Shown: positions 61,177 through 64,000 of the stretch, piece by piece
How positions within the stretch are numbered: the stretch's first letter is position 1
Layout: each line of letters starts with the position of its first letter
From: Streptomyces sp. TLI_146
GTDB taxonomy: Bacteria > Actinomycetota > Actinomycetes > Streptomycetales > Streptomycetaceae
DNA: 64,000 nucleotides
Reading direction: 5' to 3'
NCBI RefSeq assembly: GCF_002846415.1
Contig: NZ_PJMX01000001.1
Coordinates: 8,680,001 to 8,744,000 of the forward strand
Program-made: the position numbers and the translations under genes
Notes under the pieces: model-generated
Database searches by the model: none
Told to the model about the DNA's origin: nothing
What the model saw: the letters and a program-made list of their open reading frames with translations, nothing else

Positions 61177-62223
61177 TCACCGGCGTGACCGCCCGGGTGG
61201 CGTGGGGGAGTGGCGGGTGTGGGGTCGGTAGTGTTCCTCGGCGAGGTGGTCGAGCTGGATGGCTTCGAGGGATGTTTTGGTGATGCGTTCGCTGCCGTCG
61301 CAGATCGCGTCGATCGCGGCGTGGCGGATCAGGCGCGAGAGGCTGCCGATCTTCCCACCGGTGCGCTCGTGAAGATATGAGGCAAGGCGGGGCAGACTGC
61401 CCGTCTTGTGGTTCTCAAGGTCGAGGGCTTGTTCCATCAACGTGATCAGTTCTTTGAACGGCTCTTGTTCCCCGAGGCGGGCGGGGAAGGCGCTGAAGTC
61501 GATGAGGCTGGCCCGACCGGCGAGTTGGGCACCACGTACCCCGCTGAACAGCTCGCTGCGTGTCACGTCGATGCCCGCGTACACGAACGTCGCGCCGATG
61601 CGTTCGGTGAGGTCTTTGAGGAGGTCGGCGGTTTCGGCGCCGGTGGTGGTGTGGGGGTTGAGCCGGTGGATTTCGTCGATCAGGACGAGTTTTACGCTGG
61701 CTTTGGCGTAGGTGGTGCACACGGCGGTGGTGATCTGGGCTTGGGTCATGCGGATGGTGGTGGGGATGCCGAGGTAGCGGGCGAATTCGGCGGCGAGGGT
61801 TTTCGCGCTGGCGGCGGGCGGGACCAGGACGTAGGCGACCGGCACAGAAGCGGTGTGATTGATGCCGGGGTGGGGACTGCGTGCGGTGTGGGCGAGGTGG
61901 CAGACGCGACCGACTTCGAGGAGCGCGGTGGTCTTGCCGGTAGTGGCGGGGCCGGTGACGATCAGGCTGGGGCGTGCGGTGATGTGCTGGTGCTGTCCGA
62001 GGATCATCAGGGTGCGGACGTTGCGGGCCAGGGCATCGACGGCTGGGGTGCGGATGGTGACGAACGCCGAGTGGTAGGCGAGGCGTTCGTCCACGCTGCG
62101 CTGTGGTGCCCCTGCCGTCGGCGGGGCGGGCGGGGCAGTGGTGGCGAACGCCTCGAATCCCTGCCAGGTAGTGACCGCTGCCGGTTCGGCGGAAACCGGA
62201 ACGGCTTCTTGCCCACTCACCAT
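61177..62223 (-). CDS. tniB: TniB-like AAA ATPase of a Mu/Tn552-type transposition module
   Basis: The 348-residue ATPase starts at ATG 62223, overlapping the tniA-like stop by seven bases, so it is translationally coupled. Walker A is VTGPATTGKTT (about 93), Walker B is KLVLIDEIHRLN, sensor-1-like TFVYAGIDV follows, and the C-terminal lid holds GGKIGSLSRLIRHAAIDAIC. The N-terminus SVDERLAYHSAFVTIRTPAV is typical of TniB/IstB-like target-selection ATPases in Tn5053/Tn7-like systems. It would hand target DNA to the TniA transposase. No TniQ gene follows on its 3' side; the next 300 bases look non-coding. Confidence 0.85.
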   Translation of the reverse strand: MVSGQEAVPVSAEPAAVTTWQGFEAFATTAPPAPPTAGAPQRSVDERLAYHSAFVTIRTPAVDALARNVRTLMILGQHQHITARPSLIVTGPATTGKTTALLEVGRVCHLAHTARSPHPGINHTASVPVAYVLVPPAASAKTLAAEFARYLGIPTTIRMTQAQITTAVCTTYAKASVKLVLIDEIHRLNPHTTTGAETADLLKDLTERIGATFVYAGIDVTRSELFSGVRGAQLAGRASLIDFSAFPARLGEQEPFKELITLMEQALDLENHKTGSLPRLASYLHERTGGKIGSLSRLIRHAAIDAICDGSERITKTSLEAIQLDHLAEEHYRPHTRHSPTPPGRSRR

Positions 62224-64000
62224 CGCTGTGCCTCCTCGTAGGCGTTCCACAACGCGAACCCACGATCGGGCCGGCTGCCGCCCGGCGGCTCTGTGTCGCT
62301 GTCGCCTTGGGCGGCCAGGTCGTCGAGGCTGTCTGCTTCTTCCCATTCGATGCCCTTGGCTGCGTCGTGATCGACCGCGGTGCCGCTGTGCTGCTGGGGA
62401 AGCGCATGCGTCAGGGAACCAGCGGAGAGGAGGACTCCTTCACTCCTGTCTGGGGCGGATGCCGCGATTTGGACGCCCGCCCTTTCCTCGCCGGTCTGTT
62501 CGGCTTTCTGCCCCGCTGCGCCCGGCGGAAGCGGCGCGGCGTCTGCGGTGGTGCGGGCGCGGCGCAGGAGCTGATCGAGGGAGTCGGCGAGGTCGGCCTC
62601 GTGCTGCTCCCGCCCGGCCCGCTGTTCCACGGCTGCTTTCACGAGCCTCCAGGCTTGTTCGCCGAAGGGTTCGTGGACGTGGTCGCGGTGGATCCACGGC
62701 ACTTCGGCCAGGCTGCCGTCGGGCAGCCGTACCCAGACCTGCCGTAGATCGTGGGGGTTGTGGTGGACCTCCCACTTTCCGCCGCGCAGCGGGATGCCGG
62801 AGCTTTGGCCGCGGTGTTCGTTGAGCACCGCATCGTCGTAGGTGCGGTGGTCGATGCGGATGCCGCGGCCGGTGATGGCGCACCAGCGCACCGGCAGGAG
62901 CGCCAGGTAGTCCCGCCCGGACAACGGCAGTGGCACGTATCCGCACACGCCGAGCAGCGCGGCCCACATCTCGTTCGGTGACAGCACCGTCCGGGACAGC
63001 ACGGGATGACGCAACGCGTCGTGGGGACGGGACTGCCACCCGCAGATGATCCATTCGTCCAGCAGGTCCTGGAGCTGCGCAACGCTCCAGCAGGCCTCGC
63101 TCTCCACGCGCGGTCCGCGGCGGGTGACGTCGGATCCGGTGTAGCCGGCGACATGCTGAGCGACCAGCGTGTTGATCGCACCAAAGGTCCGCTCCACCGA
63201 GCCCTTCGCACTCGGCCGGCGGGGTGGGGCGCTCTGCACACTGATCCCCAGGGTTTCGCACGCGGCCGAGAACCCTTGGGAGAGGAACACCTTGCCGCGG
63301 TCGACGACGATGGTCTCGGGTACGACCACCGGCCGCGCTGCCGCCCCGTCCAGCCGGTGATCGAGTGGCAGCAGCCGCTCGTAGGGCACCGCCGCGTACG
63401 CGAGCCGCAGCGCGGTGTCCCATCCGGGCCGCATCGGGTGGGGCACGGCCATCTCGGCGAGCAGCAGTGCCGCGTCGACCGCTTTCGTCCCCTGCGGGCG
63501 CAGCACGGCGGCCAGGATGGAGCGCGTGGCCACGTCGACGGCGATGGTGAGTTCCGGCCGCGCCGGACGCCCGTCGTCGTTGATGGCCATCACATCCAGC
63601 CGGGTGGTGTCGACCTGTACCATCTCGCCCGGCCGCAGTGCCCGGGTCGGCGTGAACGGCCCCGTCGGCACCGCCGCGCCACCGGCCGGACGCCCGGGCA
63701 GCTCACGGGTATCGACCAGTGCGTTCACCAGCCGGTTGAACGTCGACTCGGAGGCACCTTCACCCGGCCTGCTCCGTGGGCGTCGTCCAGGATCTGTCCG
63801 GTCAAGGTCCGCAGCCCTTTCCGCGTCCCCCTGGAACGCCCCCGTTGGCGCCGCACCGCCTCCAGCACCGCAGCCACGACCCGCTCGTCCGCGCGCCCGG
63901 TCGCTCTCGTCGGCCGCCGCTTGCGTCCGTCGACCAGCCCCCACAGCCCGCCGTCGCGGTAGCGGGCCCGCATCCGCCGCACCGTGGGCACACTCGCCTT
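62217..64000 (-). pseudogene. tniA: TniA-like DDE transposase, 5' end outside window, one frameshift
   Basis: The gene enters from the right edge. The first visible segment is an HTH region (PTVRRMRARYRDGGLWGLVD, KGLRTLTGQILDDAHGAGRV). One base is missing near 63755, after which the main frame continues from ESTFNRLVNALVDTRELPGR to 62217. The RNase H core carries EMVQVDTTRLDVMA (first Asp), VPETIVVDRGKVFLSQ (second Asp) and SAKGSVERTFGAIN (Glu), followed by the beta-barrel domain (WCAITGRGIRIDHRTYDD, WVRLPDGSLAEVPWI) and an acidic tail. This is the Mu/Tn552/Tn5053 transposase class. Apart from the frameshift it appears complete. Confidence 0.8.

Overview
The window is high-GC (about 70%) actinobacterial DNA and almost certainly Streptomyces. 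The evidence is GTG starts, long antisense shadow frames, Tat and Sec secreted proteins, a PP2C/anti-sigma regulator, an XRE-TPR regulator, IclR and MerR regulators, and a DUF1023 hydrolase cassette. The density of insertion sequences, gene fragments and frameshifted genes suggests an accessory or subtelomeric chromosome arm. No rRNA, complete tRNA, CRISPR array, replication gene or housekeeping operon was seen.

Layout. 0-5 kb: the end of a GH127 arabinofuranosidase gene, a broken secreted lectin-like gene, a HAD phosphatase-like gene and a GAF-PP2C-HATPase regulator. 5-13 kb: a cluster of small defence- or immunity-type genes (Imm21-like, WapI-immunity-like, two DUF1963 paralogues each followed by an integrase-tail remnant) and a secreted toxin candidate with a neighbouring immunity candidate. 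13-21 kb: an IS5-family element with perfect ends, broken IclR and MerR genes, an acetyltransferase, a decayed transposase interrupted by a 0.3-kb MITE-like insert, a MerR-methyltransferase fusion with a textbook 19-bp-spacer promoter, a SUKH-type gene and an alpha/beta hydrolase. 21-31 kb: a small secreted protein, an unknown gene with a leaderless-type promoter, an XRE-TPR regulator beside a small unknown gene, a DUF4239-like membrane protein, a partly deleted IS701 element with CTAG duplications, a KamA-type radical SAM enzyme and a frameshifted ComB phosphatase.

31-43 kb: secreted proteins dominate. There are two tandem ricin-type lectins, small secreted paralogues, an SdpC-like peptide with a small membrane partner, and a Tat-exported beta-propeller/TPR protein made of near-identical DNA repeats. 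This stretch also carries a MlaC-like fragment, which belongs to a Gram-negative envelope system, and a broken IS256 element. 43-49 kb: one 1942-codon gene encodes a secreted fusion of a DNase I-like domain, an SGNH esterase, lectin modules, a GH18 chitinase and a chitin-binding module. 49-64 kb: an IclR regulator, another IS5-family element, a three-gene WXG100-like/DUF1023 hydrolase/lipoprotein operon, CbrC and DUF4253 genes, a methyltransferase, and a TniA/TniB transposition pair running off the right edge.

Two themes recur. The first is exported antagonism or polymer degradation alongside many orphan immunity-type genes. The second is breakage by one or two small indels, often in homopolymers, which could be subtelomeric decay or residual assembly error.
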